Shown one piece after another: positions 55,111 to 64,000 of a stretch of 64,000 nt of DNA. The first letter of the stretch is position 1, and every line of letters starts with the position of its first letter. Source of the stretch: Bacteroidota bacterium (GTDB lineage: Bacteria; Bacteroidota; Bacteroidia; UKL13-3); the NCBI GenBank assembly GCA_027488905.1, contig JAIYAT010000017.1, forward strand, positions 62,001 through 126,000. The letters are read 5' to 3'. The notes under the pieces were generated by a model. It saw only the letters and a list, made by a program, of their open reading frames with translations. It was not told where the DNA came from and ran no database searches. The position numbers were made by a program, and so were the translations under genes.

Positions 55111-56256
55111 ATGCAAAAGGGTAGAATAGCATTTATTGCAGCAATGGAAGGTGAGCCTTGGGGTGGAAGTGAAATTTTATGGTCTAGCACAGCCTTAAAA
55201 TTTGCCGAGTCAGGTCATTCTGTTTTTGTATCAGTAAAAAAGTGGTATTACATACCTAATCCAATAAAAGACTTAATCTCTAGTTCTGCTCAGGTTTCCT
55301 TTCGAGACAATGAACCTAATCCATTTGAAATTATTTGTCATGGAGCTTTAGGTATAGATCCTTTTAAAACAAAGTTTCGTAAGCAATGGAAAAATATTGC
55401 ATCATTTCGACCAGATTTAATTATAATTTCTAGTGGTTCTGTTACCTGCGGTGTTGCTTGGATGAAAAAATGTATTGAGTCGAATATACCATTTGTAACC
55501 ATAGCCCAATCGAACTTTGAACAGTGGTGGTTTAAAGACGAGCTCCAAAAAGAACTCCAAATACTTTTTAGTGGTGCTATTACAAATTACTTTGTTTCTA
55601 AAGCAAACTTGAACTTATTTGAAGAACAATTGGGAATAAGGCTAAAAAATGCAGCAGTTATTTGGAATCCTGTTAAAGTTAAGAATACTGATAACTTAAA
55701 ATGGCCTTCGGACCATTCAGTATATAAACTAGCTTGCGTAGCAAGACTTAATCCTGGCGCTAAAGGTCAAGACTTATTAATTAAGTTAATGAGTTTGCCA
55801 AAATGGAAAGAAAGAAATATTCAGGTTTGTTTTTATGGAGAGGGAGTTTTTGAAAATTCCTTACGCAATTTGGTTAAGATGTATGGTGTTGAAGAGAAAA
55901 TAGTTTTTTCAGGATTCACCAATGATATTGAAGGTATATGGAATGAATGTCATGCCTTCATTTTACCTTCTAGGTATGAAGGGCTTCCATTGGCCTTAAT
56001 TGAAGCGATGCTTTGCAAAAGGATGCCAATTGTAACAAATGTAGCTGGCAATCCCGAAGTAGTAAACGATAGTATAAATGGATATTTGGCCCAAAGTCCA
56101 ACTGTTGAAGCATTGGATGAAGCCTTAGAAAGGGCTTGGATCAACAAAAAGAATTGGGAAACAATTGGTCTAGAAGCTCAACAAACAGTTAGAAAATTAA
56201 TAAAAAAGGATCCTATTCTAGAATTTTTTGACTTAATAAAACTTCACCTTAATTGA
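55111..56256 (+). CDS. GT4 family glycosyltransferase
   Basis: The 381-residue GT-B enzyme opens with RIAFIAAMEGEPWGGSEILW. Its C-terminal half has CVARLNPGAKGQDLLIKLM, SGFTNDIEGIWNECHAFILPSRYEGLPLALIEAMLCKRMPIVTNV (split here: FILPSRYEGLPLALIEAM carries the donor-binding EGLPLALIEA motif). A 68-bp upstream gap contains a variant of the repeated word (CGGTTTGATCC). Sugar unknown. Confidence 0.92.
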   Translation: MQKGRIAFIAAMEGEPWGGSEILWSSTALKFAESGHSVFVSVKKWYYIPNPIKDLISSSAQVSFRDNEPNPFEIICHGALGIDPFKTKFRKQWKNIASFRPDLIIISSGSVTCGVAWMKKCIESNIPFVTIAQSNFEQWWFKDELQKELQILFSGAITNYFVSKANLNLFEEQLGIRLKNAAVIWNPVKVKNTDNLKWPSDHSVYKLACVARLNPGAKGQDLLIKLMSLPKWKERNIQVCFYGEGVFENSLRNLVKMYGVEEKIVFSGFTNDIEGIWNECHAFILPSRYEGLPLALIEAMLCKRMPIVTNVAGNPEVVNDSINGYLAQSPTVEALDEALERAWINKKNWETIGLEAQQTVRKLIKKDPILEFFDLIKLHLN

Positions 56257-56279
56257 AATAGGCCGTAAATCATTTTATA

Positions 56280-57377
56280 ATGAAGTATATCAAACAACTT
56301 GACACCTTAAGAATATTCGCTGTCGTAGGAGTTATTTTATCCCATTGGGTAGTAGGTCCTAAATTGGTTGATCCCAGCAGCACATTAGCAAGATTTCCAT
56401 TGGGTGCAATGGTGGATTTTTTCTTTGTATTAAGTGGCTTTCTTATTACCTCTATTTTATTAAGCAATAGAGAAGCTATTGGAAGTGATGGAAAAACAAG
56501 TAAAGACATTTTAATGGCATTCTATTTTAAAAGAGCCATTAGGATTTTACCTATCTATTATTTATATATAATTATTTCAGTTTATTTTTTCCCTTTTACA
56601 ATACCAAATTTCGATAATTCAAAATGGTATTACATTACACACACAATAAATTTTTATTATTATGCAATCAACGCTTGGGAAGGAATTAATGGGCACTTTT
56701 GGTCATTATCTGTTGAGGAGCAATTTTATTTAGTTTGGCCGTTTATTATTTTATTTACGCCACGAAAGTATTTACTACATATAATAATTTCATTCGTTTT
56801 AATTGGTGCAATTTCCCAATTTCTTTATAATGATTCAAGTCGTTTTTTTAACAAATTACCAATAACTTGTTTGGATTGCTTTGGTTTGGGTGGCTTGCTT
56901 GCTTATTTTAAAAAGTATAATGATAAAGATAGCGCTCTAATTCAGAAAATTCTTAGATTGGCAGCTATTCTTTCATTCATAGTTTTATTTGTAAGCATTA
57001 AATATTCATTTCCTTTTATTATTCCTAGAAGAACCCTTGCTGGAATTGTTTCGATGTTTTTGGTTTTTTATGTAGTTCAAAATCAAGATAGCAATAGTTT
57101 TGTTTACAAAAAGTTTTTGGGTAACCCAGTACTAACTTACTTAGGCAAAATTTCATATGGAATTTATATATACCACATTATCATTCCGTATACTAATGCA
57201 GCAAAGTATTTAAACAAAATTTGGATGGTGATAACTCCAACAACAATAAATCAATTTACAAACGCTAATCCTGCAAAATGGACGCTATTTTTAAATGGAT
57301 TAGTTTTACTATCTGTCTCAATAATTTCATATCATCTAATAGAAAAACAAATTCTTAAACTCAAAAGCAAAGTTTAA
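56280..57377 (+). CDS. Acyltransferase-3 family protein (OafA-like)
   Basis: The 365-residue membrane protein has about ten TM helices and the acyltransferase-3 landmarks: IKQLDTLRIFAVVGVILSHW (His near residue 23), MVDFFFVLSGFLITSIL, FYFKRAIRILPIYYLY and HFWSLSVEEQFYLVWP. Unlike the protein at 19148 it has no SGNH domain. It probably O-acetylates the repeat unit or polymer. Confidence 0.92.
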   Translation: MKYIKQLDTLRIFAVVGVILSHWVVGPKLVDPSSTLARFPLGAMVDFFFVLSGFLITSILLSNREAIGSDGKTSKDILMAFYFKRAIRILPIYYLYIIISVYFFPFTIPNFDNSKWYYITHTINFYYYAINAWEGINGHFWSLSVEEQFYLVWPFIILFTPRKYLLHIIISFVLIGAISQFLYNDSSRFFNKLPITCLDCFGLGGLLAYFKKYNDKDSALIQKILRLAAILSFIVLFVSIKYSFPFIIPRRTLAGIVSMFLVFYVVQNQDSNSFVYKKFLGNPVLTYLGKISYGIYIYHIIIPYTNAAKYLNKIWMVITPTTINQFTNANPAKWTLFLNGLVLLSVSIISYHLIEKQILKLKSKV

Positions 57378-57386
57378 GCATTTTTC

Positions 57387-58313
57387 ATGAATTCAAATAA
57401 CTTAATTTTTACAGTCGTAATGTGCTCCCATAATCCAAATAGGGATTATATAAATAGGGCAATATATGCTTTGCAACACCAAACTTTGAGTGCGAACTTT
57501 TGGGAATTTTTGCTAATTGACAACAACTCTGCACAACCAATTAATAATTGGGCTAATCTAAGCTGGCATCCTAATTCAAGGATTATCGTTGAGAAAGAGA
57601 TTGGGCTTACCAAAGCAAGGGTAAATGGCATTAACCATGCAAAAGGGCAGTGGTTAGTTTTTGTGGATGATGATAATGTCTTAAATTATGATTTTTTAGA
57701 GGCGGCGCATAATATTATTATTGAAAACCCGCGATTAGGTGCTTTTGGTGGAACTGCCAATGGGGAGTTTGAAGTACCACCTGATGCTTCAGTTTTACAT
57801 TATCTTGAAATTATTGCTGTAAGGAAAATTAAAACAATAGCGATTGGGAATTTTTATGAATGGCGAAACACCCCTGCTGGCGCTGGTTTGGTTATAAGAA
57901 AGCAAATAGCAGATCATTATGTGTCTCAACTCCACCAAAGTGAATCTAGGTTAAATCTTGATAGAAAGGGGGAAAGCTTAATGTCTGCAGGTGATATCGA
58001 TATGGCCTATACTTCTATAGATTTAGGGTATTTGAATGGGCTCTTTCCTCAATTGGTTTTGACCCATATTATTCCTAAAAATAGAGTGTCCAAAGAATAT
58101 CTGATAAAGTTGCAAAAGTTTAATGTCTTGTCAAATTTTTTACTTGAATATTTTAGGTTCAAAAAATGGCCACATACACTTCCTCGAAGAGAATATGCTA
58201 GAAGGCAACTCTTGAATTTATATCATAATTACAAGTTTGAATATGATATGGAAAAGGCAAGACGCTACGGTTTTTATGAAGCCATTAAAGTGCTTCAATC
58301 ACTAGAAAAATAA
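57387..58313 (+). CDS. GT2 family glycosyltransferase
   Basis: The 308-residue GT-A enzyme has FTVVMCSHNPNRDYINRAI, LIDNNSAQPINNW, FVDDDNVLNYDFLEAA (the DDD metal site), the FGGTANGEFE loop, and AGAGLVIRKQI. It lies 9 bp after the acyltransferase gene. Sugar unknown. Confidence 0.92.
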   Translation: MNSNNLIFTVVMCSHNPNRDYINRAIYALQHQTLSANFWEFLLIDNNSAQPINNWANLSWHPNSRIIVEKEIGLTKARVNGINHAKGQWLVFVDDDNVLNYDFLEAAHNIIIENPRLGAFGGTANGEFEVPPDASVLHYLEIIAVRKIKTIAIGNFYEWRNTPAGAGLVIRKQIADHYVSQLHQSESRLNLDRKGESLMSAGDIDMAYTSIDLGYLNGLFPQLVLTHIIPKNRVSKEYLIKLQKFNVLSNFLLEYFRFKKWPHTLPRREYARRQLLNLYHNYKFEYDMEKARRYGFYEAIKVLQSLEK

Positions 58314-58333
58314 TAGAATTAGCTATTAGCAAA

Positions 58334-59479
58334 ATGAAATTATTAATTGTTAGAGAAAAGTGGAATCATATGAGCAATGTAAGTGGGTTTGACCCTCTTT
58401 TTAATGCCCTTGCTTCCATTGGAGGTGTTTCAGTTAGCTCCATTTATATTAACGAGACTGATGTTTCAGAATCAAAGGCGAATAAAATTTTAAAATTACC
58501 AAAACGAATTATAAATTCAATTTCAATTAGATTGATAAAGTTATTGCGTTTAAGAAAATTATCTAATGAAAATTTTAATCGAAGCAATATTAGAATTAGT
58601 ACCGCAACCCATTTGGTGCATGAGTTAACTTTTAAACGAGTGTTAAAAGCATATCAACAAGACTCATTTGATTTTATTATTTTTTCGGTTGCAGATAGTC
58701 AGTTTGGTGAAGGTCTTTATAACTCTGCTAAAGAATTTAAAAAGAAATCAATTTTGTTTTTTCATCAACCTCCATCTTGGCTTAAACTCAATTGGAGTGA
58801 TTTTGATGTCTTAAATAATTTTGCTGCAATTGTTACCTTGAGCGAATCAAACAAAAAGTTTTTTCAAATTCAAACTGTAATTCCAGTACTATTAATTAAG
58901 CACGGAGTTGATTTGTCTTTCTTTAATTTAAAAAATTATCAAAATAAAGGTAAGACTAAGCAAATTTTATTTGTAGGAAGTTGGCTTAGAGATTTTGAAA
59001 TGTTACTTAAGGTGACTCAGTTGTTAAACCAAGAAAACTTCAATTTTGTATTGAATTGTGTCATCCCAAGAAAAGATAGACATAACATGGATCTGATTAG
59101 ATTAGGTACTTTTTCTAATGTTAATTTTTATGCAGATTTATCTGCTGAAGAATTACGAACAGCCTACCAAACAAATGATTTGTTTTTTCTACCCCTCATA
59201 GATTCTACCGCAAACAATGGAATGAATGAAGCTTTAGCCTGCGGACTTCCTGTGGTTGCCACCAATATAGGAGGTGTCCCAGATTACCTTTTAGAGCCCA
59301 TCAAATTTTTGGCCGAACCCAATAATGCTAAAGACCATGTTGTAAAAATAAAATTAGCCTTTGATTGGATGCAAAATTGTCCGGATTATCAAGCTAAAAC
59401 AAGACACTTGGCTGAGCAATCTTTGAACTGGACTCATATTTCTTTAGAATTAAAAGAAAAAATAGATGCTCTTGCTTAA
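58334..59479 (+). CDS. GT4-like glycosyltransferase
   Basis: The 381-residue protein has the C-terminal GT-B features QILFVGSWLRDFEMLLKVTQLL, YQTNDLFFLPLIDSTANNGMNEALACGLPVVATNIGGVPDYL (here the motif NGMNEALACGLPVVAT binds the donor). The N-terminal half is more divergent, with WNHMSNVSGFDPLFNALASI. It lies 20 bp after the previous glycosyltransferase gene. Confidence 0.88.
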   Translation: MKLLIVREKWNHMSNVSGFDPLFNALASIGGVSVSSIYINETDVSESKANKILKLPKRIINSISIRLIKLLRLRKLSNENFNRSNIRISTATHLVHELTFKRVLKAYQQDSFDFIIFSVADSQFGEGLYNSAKEFKKKSILFFHQPPSWLKLNWSDFDVLNNFAAIVTLSESNKKFFQIQTVIPVLLIKHGVDLSFFNLKNYQNKGKTKQILFVGSWLRDFEMLLKVTQLLNQENFNFVLNCVIPRKDRHNMDLIRLGTFSNVNFYADLSAEELRTAYQTNDLFFLPLIDSTANNGMNEALACGLPVVATNIGGVPDYLLEPIKFLAEPNNAKDHVVKIKLAFDWMQNCPDYQAKTRHLAEQSLNWTHISLELKEKIDALA

Positions 59480-59508
59480 TCTACTTAAAGCAAAAGATTT
59501 TTAGTAGA

Positions 59509-60690
59509 ATGTCTAAGCCTAAAGTTGTTATTTCGGTCGATAGCTTGCATGATGGAGGGGCAGAAATGTTTGCCATACGGTTAGCAAACCAACTAGTCAA
59601 TATTTGCGAAGTTTATTTTATGGAATTTGAAGCAGGTGCTTCTCAGGAAAAAAAGTTGCTTCAAAAATTAAAGCCATCAATTCCTTTTTTTTCTCCTGAT
59701 AAACATTGGTTATTGGTCAGCATTCTTTTTTTACAAAAGCAAATAGGTTTAAGTAAAATACTTTCTAAGTTATTTTTTCGCTTAAAGTTAATTTTGATAT
59801 TTCGATATTTAAGAAAGCATAAAATACATGTTATAAATAGCCATGCAATAAAACAGAATTATACATTTGGGCTTTTAAAATCTAAATTAACGTCTCTCAA
59901 ATTTGTGTTAACACTTCATGGTCACTATGAGCTGTTAAAAGCAGAAAATCTAGCACTGTATAAGGCAAGTGTTTTGCAAGATGTTAATTATGTGGATGAA
60001 CTTATTTATTTGAGTGATGAGCAACTGAATAATTTTAAATTAGCTGGATTCGATACTCAAAAGGCTACTAGAATTTTGAATGGATTTGAAATTGAAAAGT
60101 GCTTTTCTACTCCAAGTAATCTTAATAAAAACTTCAACGCTCCATTGTCTTTAATGATTCATTCAAGGGCAATTCCTGAAAAGGGTTGGAAGGAGGCAAT
60201 AGAAGCATTTTTCATCCTTAAAAAAAAAGGGTATAATGTTAAGTTAACTTTGGTTGGAACTGGCGAGCAATATGGGATTTTGAAAGAGCTCTATTCTCAT
60301 CCAGACCTACTTTTTGTTGGATTTTCAAACGATGTGTTTGAATATATACAATCTGCAGATATTGGACTACTGCCTACTTATTTTTATGGTGAAAGTCTGC
60401 CCAATTCCATTGTAGAATACTTGTCTTTTGGCATACCGGTGATTGCTTCAAATATTGGTGCAATTGCTCAAATGTTAAAAGTAAATGATGAACTTGCAGG
60501 AGATTTAATTGAAACATCCAAAGGAACTCCAGTTAAAAGTGAGTTGCTTAGTTCAATAATCGAAAAATACATTATTAATCAAGAATACCTTTTCTCTAAA
60601 CGTAAATTGGCCTTTTTGGCTTTTGAAAAATTTAAAATGTCGAGTTGTGTAGACGCTTATAACTCGGCACTTTTTAAATCAAATGTTTGA
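59509..60690 (+). CDS. GT4 family glycosyltransferase
   Basis: The 393-residue GT-B enzyme begins KPKVVISVDSLHDGGAEMFAIRLANQL, the N-terminal pattern of GT4. Its C-terminal half has MIHSRAIPEKGWKEAIEAFF, LVGTGEQYGILKEL and FVGFSNDVFEYIQSADIGLLPTYFYGESLPNSIVEYLSFGIPVIAS (donor motif GESLPNSIVEYL). It overlaps the WbsX-like gene by 8 bp. Confidence 0.92.
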   Translation: MSKPKVVISVDSLHDGGAEMFAIRLANQLVNICEVYFMEFEAGASQEKKLLQKLKPSIPFFSPDKHWLLVSILFLQKQIGLSKILSKLFFRLKLILIFRYLRKHKIHVINSHAIKQNYTFGLLKSKLTSLKFVLTLHGHYELLKAENLALYKASVLQDVNYVDELIYLSDEQLNNFKLAGFDTQKATRILNGFEIEKCFSTPSNLNKNFNAPLSLMIHSRAIPEKGWKEAIEAFFILKKKGYNVKLTLVGTGEQYGILKELYSHPDLLFVGFSNDVFEYIQSADIGLLPTYFYGESLPNSIVEYLSFGIPVIASNIGAIAQMLKVNDELAGDLIETSKGTPVKSELLSSIIEKYIINQEYLFSKRKLAFLAFEKFKMSSCVDAYNSALFKSNV

Positions 60691-61783
60691 ACCTATGAAC
60701 CACAAACAACTTAGAGCCATTGCCTTTCATTTGCCGCAGTTCCATCCAATTCCAGAGAACAATGAATTTTGGGGAAAAGGATTTACCGAATGGACAAATG
60801 TAACTTTAGCATCGCCAAGGTTCCCAAACCACTATCAACCGCATTTACCTTCAGACCTTGGTTTCTATGATTTAAGGCTAGAAGAGGCTCGTTTGGCTCA
60901 AGAAGAGTATGCCAAAACTTATGGATTATCAGGATTTTGTTACTACCATTATTGGTTTCAAGGAAAGAAAATTTTAAATGAACCTCTCGACAGGAAACTT
61001 GCCAATGAAAAGGAAGATTTGCCTTTTATGATTTGCTGGGCCAATGAAAATTGGACGCGCAATTGGGATGGACAAAATAATCAAGTCCTCCTTGAACAAA
61101 AATATAGTGAAGCCGATGATATTCTTCATTTTGAGGAATTCCTGCGCTTTTTTAATGATAAAAGGTACATAAGGGTAAAAGATAAACCAGTATTAATGGT
61201 TTATAGAACCTCTTTATTTCCTGATATCAAGAAAACAGCCATGCTGTGGCAAGAGCTTGCTGAAAAAAATGGTTTGCCTGGGTTATATTTAATCGCTGTA
61301 AAAGGAATCAATCAATTCAATACAACCCCTGAGGCAATTGGTTTTGATGCAATGGTAGATTTTCAACCAAATTTTACGGAAACCTACTCTCAGAGATTGC
61401 CGAATTTGTTAGAGAAAATTACATCTAAGTTAGGTTTGAACCAAAATAAGCTCGCAGAAAATAGGGTTTATGATTACAATGAATTAGTAGATAAATGTTG
61501 TAATGCAGATTGGCCTAACTTTAAATTTTTCCCATGTGTTACACCTTCTTGGGACAATTCTGCTAGGCGGAAATCAGGGGCAATAATTTTTGAAAATGCA
61601 AGTCCAGAGAAATATGGAAAATGGTTAACTACAATTGTTAATAAGTTCAAACCGTATTCAAATGATGAAAACTTTATTTTTATAAATGCTTGGAATGAAT
61701 GGGCTGAAGGTAACCATTTGGAGCCTTGCAGAAGATGGGGTTTGAAATATTTAGAACATACTGCTTTAGCCTTAAATCAATGA
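60683..61783 (+). CDS. WbsX / GH99-like protein
   Basis: The 366-residue protein has the glycosyl-hydrolase-99-like WbsX pattern: AIAFHLPQFHPIPENNEFWGKGFTEWTNV, FCYYHYWFQGKKILNEP, ICWANENWTRNWDG and the end FIFINAWNEWAEGNHLEP. WbsX proteins are common in O-antigen and capsule loci. By analogy with GH99 they may act on alpha-linked sugars, but activity in these loci is not established. The start may be Met5 (60695) instead of Met1. It overlaps the next frame by an ATGA. Confidence 0.92.
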   Translation: MFEPMNHKQLRAIAFHLPQFHPIPENNEFWGKGFTEWTNVTLASPRFPNHYQPHLPSDLGFYDLRLEEARLAQEEYAKTYGLSGFCYYHYWFQGKKILNEPLDRKLANEKEDLPFMICWANENWTRNWDGQNNQVLLEQKYSEADDILHFEEFLRFFNDKRYIRVKDKPVLMVYRTSLFPDIKKTAMLWQELAEKNGLPGLYLIAVKGINQFNTTPEAIGFDAMVDFQPNFTETYSQRLPNLLEKITSKLGLNQNKLAENRVYDYNELVDKCCNADWPNFKFFPCVTPSWDNSARRKSGAIIFENASPEKYGKWLTTIVNKFKPYSNDENFIFINAWNEWAEGNHLEPCRRWGLKYLEHTALALNQ

Positions 61784-62064
61784 ACTTAGTAAGTGTCATT
61801 ATTCCCAATTATAATCACGGGCAATTCTTGCACCAAAGAATTGATTCTGTTTTGGGTCAAACCTACCAAAACATAGAAATAATTATACTAGATGATGCCA
61901 CTGAAAATAACTGGGCAGAAATTATAAATTCTTATGCAAGACATTCTAAAGTTAAACACCTTTTATTTAATTGTATAAATGGCAATTCGGACTTTTTTCA
62001 AACCTTAACGGTATTTCCATTTATAATGATAGCATGGCCAATTTTGACAGGCATGTTTTTTTAG
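61780..62064 (+). pseudogene. Truncated GT2 glycosyltransferase gene
   Basis: An ATG overlapping the WbsX stop opens a GT-A N-terminus: NLVSVIIPNYNHGQFLHQRIDSVLGQ and ILDDATENNW. After about 75 residues (FNCINGNSDFFQT) similarity ends and the frame stops at 95 residues. A normal GT2 runs for 250-330 residues. The following bases to 62181 are open only in short pieces (YNDSMANFD... in another frame). It looks like the remains of a gene with an internal deletion. Confidence 0.75.
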
Positions 62065-62181
62065 TATATAGATTATGTTAGTTTTTTTTAGAATGGCTTT
62101 TTTGATTAAAAGTAAGTAGGCCTAAATTGTCAAGCACTTAAGTCAATATTTAAACTAATAAATTAATAAAGCAAATACAAA

Positions 62182-63162
62182 ATGGAAAAGTTTAATAACT
62201 CAATGAACTTTCAAACATTCGTTAGAAATTTTGAAAAAAAACCTGTAGAACTATACAAGGTTGACAAGTCCTTCGAAATTTTGAATGATATTGTTGTCTC
62301 AGTTATGATAAGAACTTACAACCATGTTGATTTTATTAGGCAAGCGATTGAAAGCGTTTTAATTCAAAAGACAAGTTTTAATTTTGAAATCATAATTGGA
62401 GATGACCAATCTAATGATGGCACAAGAGAAATTTGCATGGCATATGCCGAAAAATATCCTGAGAAAATAAGGTTGTTTTTACATCATAGAGAAAACAACA
62501 TACAAGTTTATGGAAGTAATACTCCTACCTTTATGTTTGGTTACAATATTTATCAAACAAAGGGTCAATTTATTGCTTTTTTATGCGGCGACGATTATTG
62601 GACAGATCCTGAAAAATTAGAGAAACAATATCGTTTTTTGGAGCAAAATTCAAAATATTCATTTGCTATCCATCCTTTTATAACCTTGTATGAGAATTCT
62701 GAAGAAGGTCCAAAACTAGATGAAACATTGGTTAAACACTTTTATTCAAATTGCTCGATGATTAAAAACAACTTTCAACTTTTGCCTTTTGCATTATTTC
62801 AGGTATTAAACGAAGATATTTTTATGCAGTTTATGACGGAAACAATGGGGGAAGGCATTTTATTAGAAAATATAAAACCAACAGTAAGACGAATACAAAA
62901 CAAGGGCATCTGGTTTTCAAAAAAGGATGAATTGTTTAAAGTAAAATGTAGAATTTTAACTGCTAATAAAATGTTTGAAGCTTATTCTAATACCAAGTTT
63001 AAAACTGTTTTAAAAAGTAAAATACTATACCAATGCATTCAAGGTTGGAATTCCTTGAAATATTGCGGTAGCGATAATTTGGATAAGTCTACTAAAATAA
63101 AATTCTATTATTTTTTATGGCGCAATGGAGTTTTATTAGAGTTTTTATTTAAAAAAAAGTAG
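62182..63162 (+). CDS. GT2 family glycosyltransferase
   Basis: The 326-residue GT-A enzyme has VVSVMIRTYNHVDFIRQAIESVLIQK at residues 37-62, IIGDDQSNDGTREIC, YQTKGQFIAFLCGDDYWTDPEKLEKQ (metal site GDDYW). The C-terminal third is less conserved. It is preceded by about 115 bp without a gene and followed after 26 bp by the DUF115-like gene. Confidence 0.9.
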   Translation: MEKFNNSMNFQTFVRNFEKKPVELYKVDKSFEILNDIVVSVMIRTYNHVDFIRQAIESVLIQKTSFNFEIIIGDDQSNDGTREICMAYAEKYPEKIRLFLHHRENNIQVYGSNTPTFMFGYNIYQTKGQFIAFLCGDDYWTDPEKLEKQYRFLEQNSKYSFAIHPFITLYENSEEGPKLDETLVKHFYSNCSMIKNNFQLLPFALFQVLNEDIFMQFMTETMGEGILLENIKPTVRRIQNKGIWFSKKDELFKVKCRILTANKMFEAYSNTKFKTVLKSKILYQCIQGWNSLKYCGSDNLDKSTKIKFYYFLWRNGVLLEFLFKKK

Positions 63163-63188
63163 TCAACTAGTTTTATTATATCAATGAT

Positions 63189-63953
63189 ATGATTCTTCAG
63201 CGGTTTAAAAACTTTCTTAGAATTTCTAATTTAAAAAATGCACATAAAAAAGGTACTGCCTTTATTATAGGGAACGGTCCAAGTTTGCAGGCAAAAGACC
63301 TCGACCTCATCCGACAATATAATATTCCTACTTTTGCAAGTAATAAGATTTATAAAATATTTAATAAAACAGACTGGCGGCCAAGTTACTATGTAATTGA
63401 GGATTATGGAATTTGTTCCTCTAATTACAATGAAATTCAAGAGAAAATTACTTGTCCAATTTTTGCAGGAAATTATTTAAAAGAGTTTTTCCCAAATAAT
63501 ACCAAAGCATTATTTTTTGAACAAATTGGGAGGGTAGATCCTCCTGAAATCCCAGACTTTTCAAAATCTATCGCGCATGGTATCAATGCAGGTGGAACGG
63601 TAACTTATACTTGTATGCAAATAGCCTATTATCTTGGCTTTACAGATTTAATTCTACTTGGTGTAGACTTTAGTTATTCAACGCCTGGTTTAAGGCCTCA
63701 TGACACAATGCATGGGTATAAAACTTATACTCCAGACAATTCAGCTAATTATTTTGATAGCAATTATCTTGATGAGAAGGAAAATATTTTTGCACCTGAT
63801 TTGGAAACTTCCTACTGTGCCTACAAATCTGTTTCTGAAAAGATAAAAAATGGAAGTTTAAAGTGTCAAGTAAGAAACGCTACCAGAGGTGGGAAGTTAG
63901 AGGTTTTTGAAAGAGTTAATTTTGATGACTTAAATTTAAAGGACTGCCATTAA
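63189..63953 (+). CDS. DUF115 / MptE-like domain protein
   Basis: The 254-residue protein has TAFIIGNGPSLQAKDLDLI (a GNGPS nucleotide-binding-type motif), ASNKIYKIFNKTDWRPSYYVIED and GINAGGTVTYTCMQIAYYLGFTDLILLGVDFSYS. This is the pattern of DUF115/MptE-like proteins, which in surface-glycan and flagellin loci are linked to glycan transfer (Maf and similar). The family resembles nucleotide-sugar glycosyltransferases of the sialyltransferase-like folds. A role in sugar transfer is inferred from context. Confidence 0.75.
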   Translation: MILQRFKNFLRISNLKNAHKKGTAFIIGNGPSLQAKDLDLIRQYNIPTFASNKIYKIFNKTDWRPSYYVIEDYGICSSNYNEIQEKITCPIFAGNYLKEFFPNNTKALFFEQIGRVDPPEIPDFSKSIAHGINAGGTVTYTCMQIAYYLGFTDLILLGVDFSYSTPGLRPHDTMHGYKTYTPDNSANYFDSNYLDEKENIFAPDLETSYCAYKSVSEKIKNGSLKCQVRNATRGGKLEVFERVNFDDLNLKDCH

Positions 63954-63977
63954 GCACTTTTGAAAAGTTATTATTGG

Positions 63978-64000
63978 ATGAAAAAACTAATTAGTTCTAG
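63978..64000 (+). CDS. Possible start of the next gene (runs off the window)
   Basis: An ATG with MKKLISS follows the DUF115-like gene on the same strand after about 25 bp. Only seven codons are visible, so this may or may not be a gene. Confidence 0.25.

Overview
The window is AT-rich chromosomal DNA from a member of the Bacteroidota, probably close to Flavobacteriia. The evidence is a full alternative complex III operon (actA-F), a fused E1 alpha/beta 2-oxoacid dehydrogenase, a bacilliredoxin with a CGC motif, an UpxY-type NusG antiterminator, an XrtF-type exosortase pair, a type IX secretion C-terminal sorting domain, and a candidate TTTG / TAnnTTTG-like promoter. I saw no rRNA, tRNA, CRISPR array or insertion sequence.

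Layout. 189-4681 (minus) holds surface-glycan genes: a NeuD-like acyltransferase, a DegT aminotransferase, a GtrB-like glycosyltransferase and a polytopic membrane protein. 4772-11542 is mostly housekeeping: the E1 dehydrogenase, an alpha/beta hydrolase, a thioredoxin-like protein, a methyltransferase, ahcY and the bacilliredoxin gene (brx). 11543-23029 is an unusual mosaic between brx and a redoxin/cytochrome pair. It contains polytopic membrane proteins, a HAD phosphatase with a UbiA prenyltransferase, and an acyltransferase-SGNH protein, separated by decayed partial copies of brx, of the cytochrome gene (twice) and of ubiA. 23186-25678 holds a glycosyltransferase-like gene and a secreted esterase. 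25742-34076 (minus) is the act operon. 34278-38988 (minus) holds a CapD-like dehydratase, a GT-C-like protein and the xrtF pair. 39110-63953 (plus) is one collinear run of about 25 kb for capsule or O-antigen synthesis and export.

How the genes work together. In the right-hand locus UpxY probably keeps transcription going through the run. Wza/Wzc-like proteins and a Wzm/Wzt ABC transporter handle assembly and export. A TviB/TviC-like pair makes UDP-HexNAc and UDP-HexNAcA sugars. Two FdtA-like cupins, two acyltransferases and an FdtB-like aminotransferase form a dTDP-3-amino-3,6-dideoxyhexose module. Six full-length glycosyltransferases, an EpsG-like polymerase, a WbsX protein and an OafA-like acyltransferase build and decorate the repeat unit.

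The most interesting signal is the brx-to-cytochrome mosaic. It reads as three tandem 'brx - variable glycan cargo - cytochrome 3 prime end' modules in which the inner flank copies have decayed. That fits repeated capture of alternative glycan-modification cassettes by recombination in the conserved flanking genes. Other points worth a second look are a 10-bp word (GGTTTGAACC) found seven times, a run of 17 A inside an aminotransferase gene, a Gly-Tyr tail on the Wzc-like kinase, a HAD-UbiA-GT-C set that looks like a polyprenyl-phosphate-pentose pathway, and a three-gene XrtF unit.
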